From Hibiscus mutabilis (lineage: Eukaryota; Streptophyta; Magnoliopsida; Malvales; Malvaceae), in contig CM033718.1 in the NCBI GenBank assembly GCA_019671005.1, positions 20,836,014-20,900,013 on the forward strand: a stretch of 64,000 bases of DNA, in the 5' to 3' direction. A model generated the notes under the pieces. It was not told where the DNA came from, ran no database searches, and saw only the letters and a list, made by a program, of their open reading frames with translations. The stretch's first letter is position 1. Each line of letters starts with the position of its first letter. Shown one piece after another: positions 22,074 to 34,440 of the stretch. The position numbers were made by a program, and so were the translations under genes.

Positions 22074-23509
22074 TGTTGGGGTATGCCCAAAGACTAATTA
22101 TGAGATGGGTGTAAAAAACATACTTATTTTATCTTGTTTATTAATAAGAAGCCATTATTATTATTTCAGTATTATTATGTGTATCTATAAATAAACTAAA
22201 TTATAATAAAGTCCTTAGAATAATATAGTTATTCATGAATGTCCTTAGTCGAGAATTATTGTGGGCTTGGACAACAATAATGTATTAAGACTAATATGTA
22301 GTTGATTGATGACAATGTGTTGACATTGACATAGAGATGTCAAAATCAATACATAAGTATGTGTTAGGGAACGATATACTAGATTGACTCGCTTTGAGCA
22401 TGTTTCTTGGATTATTATGTGACAGTCACAACATTGCTCATGGTGATAACTACATGTATGATCCTCAGACTTGAGATCATCATTATTTCAATATCGTGAG
22501 TGACATATTTTGATACGGTCAAACGTGTGTTGCAACTGACTACACTATAAAGACTGATATTGGATATGTCACAATCCATGTAGCGAAATATGGTTGATCA
22601 AGATAGGATTTGTCCCTCCTACATAATAGGAGTAATATCATAGGCCACTTGATTGAGTGAGACTAGAGAATGCATGGCCATGCTCGAATGAATTGATATG
22701 AGATATCATAGTTATTCGTTTATAATAGTCTACTCAAGATATCAAGAAACATTAGATGAACTATACAAGTGTGACTAATCCATGACTTGTGTCCGATCTA
22801 TATATGAGGACAAAAGGATGAAATACATAAAAGAAGTTAATCACGGAAAAAGGTTAAATCGAATGCCACTCATTGCTTGTAATATTAGAATTATTCTGGA
22901 TATTACTGTTAATGTTACATGAACCTACAAAGGTCACACCCTATGATTGAAATGAACAAATATCGACTAGATAGCATGTGTACAAACTTGTTGTACACGT
23001 AATTAGTGAGAAACCAAAATTGTTAATTTCGGTTGTATACATATGTTAATATTTGATAAGTTATTGTAATTATCAAATACTATATATATATATATCTTTA
23101 AAAGAAACCTAATTAAAGTAGAATCAGATTCTACATATTTAATTATATTTGGTTAAATATATTGTATATTTAAAGAATCCAAATTTAATTAGAATTAGGT
23201 TTTTGAATGCTATATAAAGGCATAAGGTCTAGCAGCCAAAAAATGCATTTTTTGAAAATCATCTCTAACAGTTAGAGAAGAGAAAAATTGTTCATTTTAT
23301 TCGGGTGGATTGTGTAGAGGTTGAAACGTTGTTGTGACGACTCAGATTCGATTTGGATTCTCCTATACTCGCTGCAGAATTCCAGATTGGTTGAGGTAAT
23401 GTTTTTCATCCTTTATCACCCCGAATTCGTCCCTTGTACATGGATCATTGGTGGATTACATAGAATAATTTTTCCGCTACGCTATAGGGTGTTCCGGCGT
23501 TTCCTAACA
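22074..23509 (+). mobile_element. Solo LTR 3 (Copia type), inserted in Copia gag
   Basis: 1,436 bp from TGTTGGGGTATGCCC to CCTAACA. Flanks are GCTAT (22069-22073) and GCTAG (23510-23514), a duplication with one change. A TATATAAA box at 23211-23218 lies late in the LTR, where the U3/R boundary would be in plus orientation. There is no internal polyprotein, so it is a solo LTR left by LTR-LTR recombination or an incomplete copy. Confidence 0.82.
23211..23218 (+). promoter_or_regulatory. TATA box of solo LTR 3
   Basis: TATATAAA followed by GGCATAAGG; the best TATA match in this LTR, about 300 bp before its 3' end. It could still drive readthrough transcription antisense to the host Copia. Confidence 0.5.
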
Positions 23510-24151
23510 GCTAGTGCCTCTTCTTGTTGAACAACAAGATTGGCATAAACTGGTAGGTTGTCCTACTGAAACATCTGCATTCGAGCTTCACAATTAAGTA
23601 GTATTTTAGTTAGCTTGTCAAGAGACAAAGACTCCTTTGAAGCCACAGCAATCACTGACTCAAATTCCAATGATAACCCTACAAGAACAACACTCACATG
23701 TTCTTGTTCAGAAACAACACTTTCTAAAGCATTGGGGGTTTCAAAAATCAGTTTGATTTTATATATTCACTGATAGACCAACCAAACTTCTTTTGTGTGT
23801 GGAAGCTATGTCGTAAAGATGAAGTTTTGGTAGTGGAACAAGCCCCAAACATGCAAGTAACAGTACCCTAAATAACATGAGTCGTATTACACCCGGTTAA
23901 ATGAGGTAAAACATCAGAGCTAATTATAGATAACATACATGAAACAAGCAATTTATCTTGCCTGATGTAGGGTACAAATTCTGGATCGTCAATAGGCTGA
24001 CCTGATTCACCAACTAAAAAACAACTCAAGGCAATGCTATCTTCATATATGAAATCAATCAAACCATAGCCATCAATAATTAATCATACATGATGTCCCA
24101 ACAGGACATATGTACTAGCAGAGAGTTTCACAATGTCAATCTTAAGTATTT
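23510..24151 (-). pseudogene. gag: Copia gag N-terminal half, broken
   Basis: The minus strand reads DGYGLIDFIYEDSIALSCFL, then QPIDDPEFVPYIRQDKLLVS and LSIISSDVLPHLTGCNTTHV (23868-24062), the conserved Copia gag pattern (W-R/D-x-L...L-x-W-I-x-S...). Downstream the frame carries many stops. At 24151 it is split by the Tekay-like element; it resumes at 34441. Confidence 0.8.
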
Positions 24152-25880
24152 TGTAACACCCTAAATTGGGATTGGATGAATGATCTTTAACCTTAGTGTG
24201 GTTGTAAAAAGATGTCTTAAAATTATAACCTTTTTAGGTGACCAAATCCAAAACTTCCAAAACTTAAGCACCAAATTAAAAGTGACCAAAATGTATTCCT
24301 TGAGAAAGCAGTGTGTTGCATGCTAACATCATAAGTTAGAATGGCTTGTACATGTGGCTATTGCTAAATTGTTACACCTATGATCATTATCTTGTGATTA
24401 TTAGCTTTTGATTAAAGAATTATATCATCTCTTCCATTTGGTAGAGAGAGAGAGACTGAAGCAATTTAGAGAAACTCTTGGTCACTTTGTTTGAACTTCT
24501 TGTTTCATGCTAATTTGGTGCTTGGATTACTACGTTTTGGAAGGAGTAAGAAAGTAAGTTCCCTTAATTCTTATGTTGTTTGCAATCTATAGTTTTGCAT
24601 GTGAACTATTGCTTAGTTAGATTTATTTGGATGATGCTACATTCTGGTAGATAGAATTTTGGTTTTAAAAGGGAAACCATATGAATAGTATTGGTAAGTG
24701 AATTAGATGAATGATGATGATATATGTGAATGAATTTAGCACTCTTCTTGGTGGAAAAATACTTGGTTTAATCTGGATGTTTGAGGAGGGATAAATTGAG
24801 ATTATATGATGTTTGAACTCGGTTTAGGGGACTATTTTCTGGTGATAGTTTTAGGTCTGTTTTGATCTAATGTTATTGTTAAATAAAGGAATTTTAGAGA
24901 TTTAATGAACATTAAAAATGCTGGTAGATCGAGAGTTATAGAAAGCTAAGCTTCAATGATTGCTTAGATTGTTAATTAAACTTGGAATTGGTTCTACTCA
25001 AAACAGTCTTGTAAGGGCCGATTTGAAGATGTTTAGAGTATTAGAAAACTGTGTCAGGTTGTACTGCTAAATTAAATATGTTTAAAGGCTTGGTTAGGAA
25101 GCTTGATCTTATATTTATGTGATTTAATGTTTGGAAAGCATGCTATGCACCTTAGGTGTCTGGTTGAGTAGGAATATAACAATTTTGGGTCTGATCGTAA
25201 TGCATTATTAATTTGTTATCACACTTAGACAAGAAAGGAGACAAGCTAGAGAGAGAAAGACTCAAGGGCATTGAGATACAAGATCAAGACTAAGCTTGGG
25301 AAATTTGTGAGTGTAATATGAGTTTTTATGCATAAATCAATGGTTGTTTAGAAAGCTATATTATATGAATGCTCGATTGATAGAAATAAGTATGAGTATT
25401 AAATGACTAAATATATACTTTTGTAGCATTATGTGTAATGGTTGTGTTGTGGCATCCCGAATGAAAATTCGATTGAACTAATAAGATTTGGTAATGAGTC
25501 TTGCTTAGTGTAAGTTAGTATAATTGGCATGCCAATAGTGTGTCCTAAGCTCATTCTGAAAAACATTGGACCAAGGTCCCCTAATAGGTACAATGTACCC
25601 TTGATTGATATGGTTATGATTTAGCTTCAATGGAAATAAATTCCATTGCATGTTAATATAGTGTTCAAGAATGGAACTCTAGAATAGAATCTAGTTTAAA
25701 TGCTAAGTTACAACTAAGGTTGCCCATGCTTATCTATTTTATGGAATATTTGATGTAAATAGACAACTCAAGAGAGTTGACTGGTCCTGAAAATCCTTGA
25801 TCATTCAAGCATGTTAATTGAATAAAGTTAAATAGGCTATGTATGATGTTCTAATGTTAGATGCACATGCATTTTGAATT

Positions 25881-25918
<38 letters not shown>

Positions 25919-26861
25919 ATGAATGAAATGATAACCAATATGGTTACCTGCACAATATGCATATTTCTATTGGATATGAACTGCTATGTTATGCTTTTAA
26001 GTTGGGATCGTTTTCTAGACTGCCATTCCTATCACTCACCCTGTCTTTCCATAGGTTTATTGATTTGCTAGATTAGGTTGAGGAGTTCAAGCAAGGTCAC
26101 TTGAAGCTTAAAATGTATGTAATGTTTTGTTCTTAGTCAACTCCTAGAAGGTGGCACTAGTTTTAGTAGCTAGGCGCATGACCTTTGAGTAGTTTTTGAA
26201 TGGTTTGTATATATATATATATATATCGTTACTTATTTTGGTAAGGGCTTGAATATACTTATGCATGTGCTTGGCAATGGTTGCTTAGTAGATTGTATAG
26301 CTTGATTTTGCCATGAATGTCTATCATGGTTGGTTGGTTGGTTGCTTATAAGGTGGTTGCTTATAAGAATAGGGATCACATTGGCTTGATATCAATAATA
26401 GCTTCAAAGATTAAAAAGATTTAAATCATGATACTAGTTGAGTAACAAGTTTTCTTTCACAAACTTTATATGATATTAAATTAGTGTTTAAATCAACATA
26501 GATTCTAATTTTAAGTCTTGCATGAATTGTTAATTATGTTTTAAATAAAACACTCAACCGAAATGTATGATTGTTTAGTTAATAACTGATATATTTTTGG
26601 TGCTTTCTCTTTGATTGTTCTCTTATAATATTCCGGATTCTGAATCAAATGAAATCTATGCCCATAATTATGTTGTATACCATTCGATTCCTTTGTTCTG
26701 ATTGGCTCTAGATTTTTAATTCGAACACCCCTTCCCTTAGAACTCTCGATAGTTCTTTATCTAATTCAAAATATCCTTTATTGGTCTCTAACTTAGCACA
26801 TAAGCTAGACTGTCTACTCCTAGTTTGATATTTCCTTCTAGGCCAGGGTGAGGGTATTACA
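24152..26861 (+). repeat. 5' LTR of the Tekay-like element
   Basis: 2,710 bp. Compared with the 3' LTR it lacks about 77 bp that in the 3' copy lie at about 32887-32965; the break is at a shared GATTG, suggesting a microhomology deletion here. It carries (TA)n at 25882-25916. Confidence 0.92.
25882..25916. repeat. (TA)n microsatellite in the 5' LTR
   Basis: Longer than its counterpart at 33472-33495. A short TA run also occurs at about 26206-26226. Confidence 0.9.
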
Positions 26862-26864
26862 ATT

Positions 26865-26877
26865 TGGTAATCAGAGC
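26865..26877 (+). promoter_or_regulatory. Primer-binding site of the Tekay-like element
   Basis: TGGTAATCAGAGC starts three bases after the LTR end. It matches the initiator-Met site TGGTATCAGAGC with one inserted base. Confidence 0.8.
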
Positions 26878-27007
26878 TAAGGTTTAGTCGATCCTAGGAC
26901 TAAACCAGTCTAGGTTGTGTCATCTATTGTATTAAATGCCACCTATGAGTTGAATAATTGTGCTTATGACCTTGTTTGATCGAATATCCTTCAAAAGTTA
27001 ATTTCAG

Positions 27008-28100
27008 ATGTCTGAGACACATCTGGCCCGTGATGGAAATAGCCCGGCTGGCTCCTCCAATGAAGGGGGTGTTAGACTGAATCATGAACCAGTAAATCCT
27101 CTGAAGGCTGCAGAACAACAGCCAGAGGTTCCTTAAATAAATCAAATACAAAATGAGTGTTTTCTCAACATGACTGAGATGTTTAATCAGTTCATTACTA
27201 CAATGAAGCAAAATGATCCTCCTGCACCTGCAGTGAGCTATTCAAAAGCTCCTATTGATAAATTGGCTCAACATTGAGCCTATACTTTTGTAGAATCGGA
27301 TGAGGAGAACCCAAAAGAGCCTGAGTACTGGTTGGAGACCACCATCTGAATCCTAACCAAACAACTTCAATGTTCAGATCCACACAAGCTGGAGTGTGTT
27401 GTGGCTTTACTTGCTGATGAAGCCTTGAATTGGTGGGAAACCACAATACTTACTACTCCGGAGAATTCTGTCACCTGGGAATTCTTTCTGAAGGATTTTT
27501 GAAAGAAGTATGTTAGTGAACAGTATTTAGCTAAAAGAAGAAGACGTTTCTTGCATCTTAAAAAGGTGAAAGACGTATAGAGCAGTACATCACTTCTATA
27601 AATATTGTAAGTATAAAGCTGAATATATCAAGAAAGATGAGGAAAAATACATAATGTTCATCGAAGCACTGAATGATGAGTTGAGCCCGATGTTTATATC
27701 CCTCAGAATAACTGACTTCCAAGATCTGGTGAATCGAGTGATTACCACGGAATCTCGGATGAAAGCTGCTGATAAAAGAAGGGAGAAATTTTCCAAGAAG
27801 GATAAAAGATCCTGGGGTGATAGCAAATCATTGTGGCCTTCTAAGAGGACGAAGGGCCGAGGAGGGAATTATTCAAGCCAAGTTGCTTCACTAAGGGATA
27901 ACTACATTCTGAAGCCTCAAACTATAATCAAATCTTCTGCTCCTACAGTCTTTATTAATACCTCGGGAAATTTGGGTAGGGAAACTCAATCTCGACACTA
28001 CAATATCTATCAAAATTACCATTATGGCTAGCGTAGGAGACAATCAAATACATGTTTCTGGTGTGGAAGTGTGGACCACTATGTTCGAGACTGTCATCAA
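27008..28100 (+). pseudogene. gag: gag of the Tekay-like element, broken
   Basis: Starts at an ATG (MSETHLARDGNSPAGSS). The retrotransposon gag core has EEPKEPEYWLETT-like sequence (27308-27345), ADEALNWWETT and TWEFFLKDF; a part open from 27654 reads EKYIMFIEALNDELSPMF. The zinc knuckle CFWCGSVDHYVRDC (C-x2-C-x4-H-x4-C) is at 28053-28094. Stop codons interrupt the frame, among them one in the N-terminal part near 27135, one after QLAQH and one at 28029-28031 just before the knuckle. Confidence 0.85.
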
Positions 28101-28390
28101 CCCTTTGACAAGCCCCCGATTAAGGTAGCCTCCAATTCGAATCAAGCTCCACCTCCTAGGGAAAAAGGGTCGAGACAAGCTCAATCGAGAAATTTGGGAA
28201 GATCTTGGGGCCAGGTTGTTACTACTACTCACCAAGAGTCTCGGGCCCCTGCTCGGATGTATCACATTCGAAGCCGTGATGATGAAGATGCACATGATGT
28301 TATAGCATGCACTGTTGAACTAAATAATAGTCTTGTATATGCTTTAATTGATCCGGGATCTACCCTTTTTTTATCCATTTTCCTTTAATT
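28101..28390 (+). pseudogene. pol: Aspartic protease of the Tekay-like element, broken
   Basis: After a basic linker the frame reads ALIDPGSTLFLS; DPGS at 28350-28361 is the protease site in the form usual for Tekay/Del elements (D-P-G-S-T). The open frame ends at 28388 and resumes in another frame near 28397 (VLPFCEFDLILGLDWLGRH, the second protease block with GLDWL). Confidence 0.85.
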
Positions 28391-28396
28391 GAAAAG

Positions 28397-29422
28397 TTGA
28401 ATCCGAATTCTGAAGCTGTTGCTCAAGAACTTCTAGTTTCGAACCCTGTAGGGAAATGTATGGCTATAAATGTTCTTTGTAGGAATTGCCCTTTATATAT
28501 TCAAAACATTCATTTTTCTATTAATCTTTATGTACTGCCCTTCTGTGAGTTCGATCTAATTTTGGGATTAGACTGGTTAGGTAGACACCAGGCTTGGGTA
28601 GACTGTAACAAAAGAAAGCTTTATCTTCGGGGCTTAGGGAAAGAATCAATATCCTTAATCCATCAAAATTCTAAAAGGTCGAATCCTGTAGTATGCAATA
28701 TACTCGGAGTTGTTAAAGCCGAGCCGGATATCAATTCAATTTTCACTGTGTCTGAGTTTCTTGATGTTTTTCCTGAGGAACTTTCGGGGGTGCCATCGAA
28801 CCAAGATATGGAATTCAAGATAGAGACACAACCGAGAATCAACCATATATCTATTTCTCCTTATAGAATGGCTCATGTGGAATTAAAGGAACTTCAAAAG
28901 CAGCTACAAGAACTACAAGACAAGGGGTTCATTCGACCTAGCTCTTTATCATGAGGAGCCCTGGTACTCCTTGTCAAGAAGAAAGATAGATCTATGAGGT
29001 TATGCATAGACTATCGACACCTTAATCAAGTCACGATTAAGAATAAGTACCCGCTTCTGAGAATTGAAGATTTGTTTGATCAATTGAATGGTGCTTCAGT
29101 ATTTTCCAAGATCGATCTTTGATCGAGATACTACCAAATGAAGGTCAAAGAATCTGATATTTCCAAGACAACCTTTAGGACTTGTTATGGCCACTACAAG
29201 TTCCTAGTAATGCCATTTGGTCTGACAAATGCCCCTGCTGCATTTATGGATCTGATGAATCAGGCCTTTAAGTCCTATTTAGATAAATTTTTTGTGGTAT
29301 TCATTGATGATATCCTTATCTATTCAAAAGACAAAACCGAGCATACCAAGCATCTCAAAATCATGCTCCAAACCCTTAGAGAGAATAAAATGTATGCCAA
29401 ATTCAATAAATGTGAATTCTAG
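28397..29422 (+). pseudogene. pol: Reverse transcriptase of the Tekay-like element, broken
   Basis: The linker ISPYRMAHVELKELQKQL is followed by FIRPSSLS, a stop, and ALVLLVKKKDRSMRLCIDYR in the next segment. PFGLTNAPAAFMDLMNQAF and the catalytic FIDD at 29300-29311 follow (29138-29422). Stops separate the pieces near 28954 and 29120 (the Asp of KIDL is followed by a stop), and one at about 29421 replaces the usual Trp-rich segment. The normally invariant Y-x-D-D form is F-I-D-D here, as is common in this family. Confidence 0.9.
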
Positions 29423-29521
29423 TTACCCGAAGTCTCCTTTCTTGAGTACGTAATTTCAGCCGAAAGGATCAAAGATGATCTTAAAAAGATCCAATCTGTA
29501 CTCGAGTGAAGATTTTGAAGA

Positions 29522-30217
29522 ATGTTGGTGAAGTCTGAAGCTTTCTTGGCCTGGCCGGTTATTACCGAAGATTCGTTAAAGACTTTTTCGATTTTAGAAG
29601 CACCTATGACTAAGCTTCTTCATAAAGATGTGACATTTATTTGGTCTGTAGATCAACAAAGGAGCTTTGATCAGCTGAAGGAAGTTCTTATCCGAGCTCC
29701 AGTATTGACTCAACCGAAATCGGGAAAAGAGTACACGGTATTTAGTGATGCCTTCTATTTGGGCTTGGGATGTGTTTTAATGCAGAGAGATAAAGTTGTG
29801 GCCTATTCTTCCCTGCAATTGAAGTCCCATGAGTTGAATTATCCAACCCATGACTTGGAACTAGCTGCAGTGATCTTTGCCTTAAAAATGTGGAGACACT
29901 ACCTATACGGGGAGAAGTGTTATCTATATACTGATCGCAAAAGCCTGAAGTACCTCCTGAGTCAAATAGAACTTAATCTTAGGCAAAGAAGATGGTTTGA
30001 GCTTCTTAAAAACTATGATTTAATCATATATTACCACCCGGGAAAGGCCAATGTTGTGGCTGATGCGCTCAGTCGACAATATTCTTGTGGTAAGTGTCAA
30101 TTTAATCAAAAACCTCTAATTGTTGCTATTCGAAATTTAGATAGCTATCATCAAATTTTTTTTCCTCTTTGTAAATCATTGAAGCCTCTACCTACCTCAA
30201 TGCTTTCCTTCGATTGA
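29522..30217 (+). pseudogene. pol: RNase H domain of the Tekay-like element, 3' end of RT
   Basis: The open frame includes FIWSVDQQRSFDQLKEVL, the end of RT, then YTVFSDAFYLGLGCVLMQ, the first RNase H block with the catalytic Asp (S-D-A). LELAAVIFALKMWRHYLYG contains the Glu, CYLYTDRKSLKYL the second Asp, and NVVADALSRQ the final block. This is the longest uninterrupted coding stretch (231 residues) of the element. Its upstream junction with RT is broken near 29422-29520. Confidence 0.88.
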
Positions 30218-31540
30218 GTATGAAGCAAGGAATCTTAGCTTCTGTCCGAATCAAATCAGAAGTGATAGCAAGAATTCAATCGATACATCAAATGGATCCA
30301 GAATTACAAAAGATTCTGCTCAAGTTAAATAAGAAAGCTGAATCTGATTTTGCTCTTAAAGAAGATGGGTTGTTATACTTCAGAAAACGTTTATGTGTTC
30401 CCAACGATTCTAATTTGAAGAAGGAAATTCTACAAGAAGCTCATGCAAGTCCATTTTCAATACACCCTGGATCAGCTAAAATGTATAAGGATTTAAAGAA
30501 TCTTTACTGATGGCCTGGAATGAAATCTGTCATAACATATTATGTTTCCAAATGCTTGGTGTGTCAGAGAGTAAAAGCAGAACACCAGGTTCCTTCGGGA
30601 CTACTTTAACCGATTGAAATTCCTTAATGGAAATAGGAATTGATAACTATGGACTTTGTGAGTGGATTGCCTTTATCACCAAAGAAGAATGATGCCATTT
30701 GGGTGATCGTAAATAGGTTCTCAAAGTCAACTCATTTCTTCCATGTTCGAATGAGCATGAGTATGGACCAGTTAGCCGAGCTCTACATACAAGAAATTCT
30801 AAGGCTATATGGTGTACCCATTTTGATAATTTCTGACCGAGATCCTAGATTCACGTCTAGATTTTGGAAAGCCCTTCAAAAGGCTCTTGGAACCAAAATC
30901 AATCTCAGTACCTCTTTCCACCCTCAATCAGATGGTCAATCTGAAAGAGTTATTCAAGTTCTTGAAAAATATGTTACGAGCCTGTCTAATTGACTTCGGG
31001 AAGAACTGGAAGAAAACCCTACCCTTAGCCGAGTTCTCTTATAACAATAGTTATCAATTTTTTATTTAAACTGCTCCCTTCGAAGCCCTATATGGGCGGA
31101 AATGCAAAACTCCCCTTTGCTGGTCCGAATTGGGAGAGAATAAAGTTTTAGGACCCCAATTGCTTCGGAAGACAAAAGAACAAGTACAGATTATTTGTAG
31201 ACGACTGAAGGAAGCCCTTTATAGGCAGAAGGCCTATGCTGATTGAAAAAGGAAGGATATTCATTATAATGTGGGAGACAAGGTATTTCTCAAAGTATCT
31301 CCTTGGAATAAAGTATTTTGGTTTGGAAAGAAAGGGAAGCTCAACCCTTGGTTTATTGGACTGTTTGAAATTTCTGAAAGGATTGGCCCCGTTGCTTACC
31401 GGTTGGCTCTTCTAGAAGAATTCAGCAAAATACATAATGTATTCCATGTTTCGATCCTGCATAGCTGTATGTCCGATCCTTCTCACATCCTTGAGCCAAA
31501 AGAAGTAGAAATAAACCCGGACCTATCTTATAAAGAATAA
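30214..31540 (+). pseudogene. pol: Integrase of the Tekay-like element, with chromodomain remnant
   Basis: The N-terminal zinc-binding region has H...H (EAHASPFSIHPGSAKM) and CLVCQR. The core keeps the full acidic triad: Asp in MDF (30652-30654), Asp in ISDRDPRF (near 30835) and Glu in QSDGQSERVIQ (near 30943). After stops near 30991 and 31067 the C-terminal part reads GDKVFLKVSPWNKVF with GKLNPWFIGLFEI. Beyond 31540 the sequence PIQILDREDRRLQNKTI and LLWRNH resembles a chromodomain start, but it ends before the usual TWE block, so it is truncated. Confidence 0.87.
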
Positions 31541-31599
31541 CCAATCCAAATATTAGATCGGGAGGATAGAAGGCTTCAGAACAAAACTATATCACTTGT

Positions 31600-31742
31600 C
31601 AAATTGCTATGGAGAAACCACAGGAATAGATGGCTTAGTGTGGTTGTAAATAGACGGCTTAAAATTATAACATAAATTGGGATTGGATGAATGATCTTTA
31701 AACTTAGTGTGGTTGTAAATAGATGGCTTAAAATTATAAACT
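31600..31742 (+). repeat. Rearranged start of the 3' LTR (partial duplication)
   Basis: The phrase TTAGTGTGGTTGTAAATAGA, followed by GGCTTAAAATTATAA, occurs twice, at about 31636-31670 and 31702-31738. The first copy lies before the place where the LTR should begin. The LTR start itself is reduced to TATAACATAAATTGGG instead of TGTAACACCCTAAATTGGG, and the expected purine tract is not seen. Confidence 0.75.
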
Positions 31743-34440
31743 TTTTAGGTGACTAAATCCGAAACTTCCAAGCTTAAGCACCAAATTAAAAGTGACCAAA
31801 ATGTATTCCTTGAGAAAGTTGAGTGTTGCATGCTAACATCATAAGTTGGAATGGCTTGTACATGTGACTATTGCTGAATTGTTACACCTAGGATCATTAT
31901 CTTGTGATTATTAGCTTTTGATTAAAGAATTATATCATCTCTTCCATTCGATAGAGAGAGAGACCGAAGCAATTTAGAGAAACTCTTGGTCACTTTGTTT
32001 GAACTTATTGTTTCATGCTAATTTGGTGCTTGGATTACTACGTTTTGGAAGGAGTAAGAAAGTAAGTTCCCTTGATTCTTATGTTGTTTGCAATCTAGAG
32101 TTTTTCATGTGAACTATTGCTTAGTTGTTAGATTTAGTTGGATGATGCTACATTTCGGTAGATAGAATTTTGGTTTAAAAAGGGAAATTATATGAATAGT
32201 TGATTGGTAAGTGAATTAGATGAATGATGATGATATATGTGAATGAATTTAGTACTATTCTTGGCGGAAAAATACTTGGTTTAATCTGGATATTTGAGGA
32301 GGGATAAATTGAGATTATATGATGTTTGAACTCGGTTTAGGGGATTGTTTTCTGGTGACAGTTTTAGGTCTGTTTTAATCTAATGTTATTGTTAAATAAA
32401 GGGATTTTAGAGATTAAATGAACACTAAAAATGCTGGTAGATTGAGAGCTATAGAAAGCTAAGCTTGGATGATTTCTTAGACTGTTAATTAAACTTGGAA
32501 TTGGTTCTACTCAAAACAGTCTTGTAAGGGCAGATTTGAAGATGTTTAGAGTATTAGAAAACTGTTTCAGGTTGTATTGCTAAATTCAATGTGTTTAAAG
32601 GCTTGGTTAGGGAGCTTGATCTTATATTTATGTGATGTAATGTTTGGAAAGCATGCTATGCACCTTAGGTGTCTGGTTGAGTAGGAATATAACAATTTTG
32701 GGTCTGATCCTAATGCATTATTAATTTGTTGTCACACTTAGACAAGAAATGAGACAAGCTAGAGGGGGAAAGACTCAAGGGCATAGAGATACAAGATCAA
32801 GACTAAGCTTGGGAAATTTGTGAGTGTAATCTGAGTTTTCATGCATAAATCAATGGTTGTTTAGGAAGCTATATTATCTGAATGCTCGATTGGGCTTAAG
32901 TGCCTAATTGCTTGTTTTTGATCGAATCCTTGATAGTAAGCACCAAGGTAAGTTTGTATAATGATTGATAGAAATAAGTCTGAGTATTAAATGACTAAAT
33001 ATATGCTTTTGTAGCATTATGTGTAATGGTTGTGTTGTGGCATCCTGAATGAACTTTCGATTAAACTAATAAGATTTGGTAATGAGTCTTGCTTAGTGTA
33101 AGTTAGTATAATTGGCATGCCAATAGTGTGTACTGAGCTCAGTTTTAAAAACATTGGACCAAGGTCCCCTGATAGGTACAATGTACCCCTGATTGATATG
33201 GTTATGATCTTAGTTTCAATGGAAATAAATTCCATTGCCTGTTAATATAGTGTTCAAGAATGGAACTATAGAATAGAATCTGGTCTAAATGCTAAGTTAC
33301 AACTAAGGTTGCCCGTGCTTATCTATTTTATGGAATATTTGATGTAAATAGACAACTCAAGAGAGTTGACTGGTCCTGAAAATCCTTGATCATTCAAGCA
33401 TGTTAATTGAATAAAGTTAAATAGGCCATGTATGATGTTCTAATGTTAGATGCACATGCATTTTGAATTTGTATATATATATATATATATATATACCATG
33501 AATGGAATGATAACCAATATGGTTACCAGTGCAATATGCATATTTCTATTGGATATGAGCTACTATGTTATGCTTTTAAGTTGGGATTGTTTTCTAGACT
33601 GCCATGCTTATCACTCACCCTGTCTTTCCACAGGTTTAGTGATTTGCTAGATCACGTTGAGGAGTTCAAGCAAGGTCACTTGAAGCTTAAAATGTATGTA
33701 ATGTTTTGTTCTTAGTCAACTCATAGAAGGTGGCACTAGTTTTAGAAGCTAGGTGTATGACCTTTGAGTAGTTTTTGAATGGTTTGTATATATATATGTG
33801 TGTGTATATCGTTACTTATTTTGGTAAGGGATTTAATAAACTTATGCGTGTGCTTGGCAATGGTTGCTTAGTAGATTGTATAGCTTGATTTTGCCATGAA
33901 TGTCTATCTTGGTTGGTTGGTTGATTATGAGGTGGTTGCTTATAAGAATATCGATCACATTGGCTTGATATCAATAATAGTTTCAAAGATTAAAAAGATT
34001 TAAATCATGATACTAGTTGAGTAACAAGTTTTCTTTCACAAACTTTATATGATATTAAATTAGTGTTTAAATCAACATAGATTCTAATTTGAAGTCTTGC
34101 ATGAATTGTTAATTCTGTTTTAAATAAAACACTCAACCGAAATGCATGATTGTTTAGTTAATAGATGATCTATTTTTGGTGCTCTCTCTTCGATTGTTCT
34201 CTTATAATATTTCGGATTCTGAATCAAATAAAATCTATGCCAATAATTATGTTGTATACCATTCGATTCTTTTATTCTGATTGGCTCTTAATTTTTAATT
34301 CGAACACCCCTTCCCTTAGAACTCTTGATGCTTCTGTATCTAATTCGAAATATCCTCCATTGATCTCTAACTTAGCACATAAGTTAGACTGTCTACTCCT
34401 AGTTCAATATTTCCTTCTAGGCCACGGTGAGGGTATTGCA
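31666..34440 (+). repeat. 3' LTR of the Tekay-like element
   Basis: About 2,775 bp, colinear with 24152-26861 except for the extra ~77 bp noted above and scattered substitutions. It ends GGGTATTGCA and is followed by the TATTT duplication. Confidence 0.9.
33472..33495. repeat. (TA)n microsatellite in the 3' LTR
   Basis: Allelic to 25882-25916 and shorter. Confidence 0.9.

Larger units (their letters stand above)
24152..34440 (+). mobile_element. Full-length Tekay/Del-like chromovirus (Gypsy), inserted in Copia gag
   Basis: Two LTRs flank a gag-pol region on the plus strand, with identical target duplications TATTT at 24147-24151 and 34441-34445. The LTR begins TGTAACACCC and ends GGGTATTACA. 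A PBS TGGTAATCAGAGC, close to the initiator-Met type, follows the 5' LTR. Domain order is gag, protease, RT, RNase H, integrase and a remnant of a C-terminal chromodomain. Many in-frame stops across gag and pol mean this copy is dead, though its DNA is nearly complete at 10.3 kb. Confidence 0.93.

Noticed and set aside
27596..27826. Minus frame within Tekay-like gag
   Set aside because: Antisense of a recognisable gag segment.
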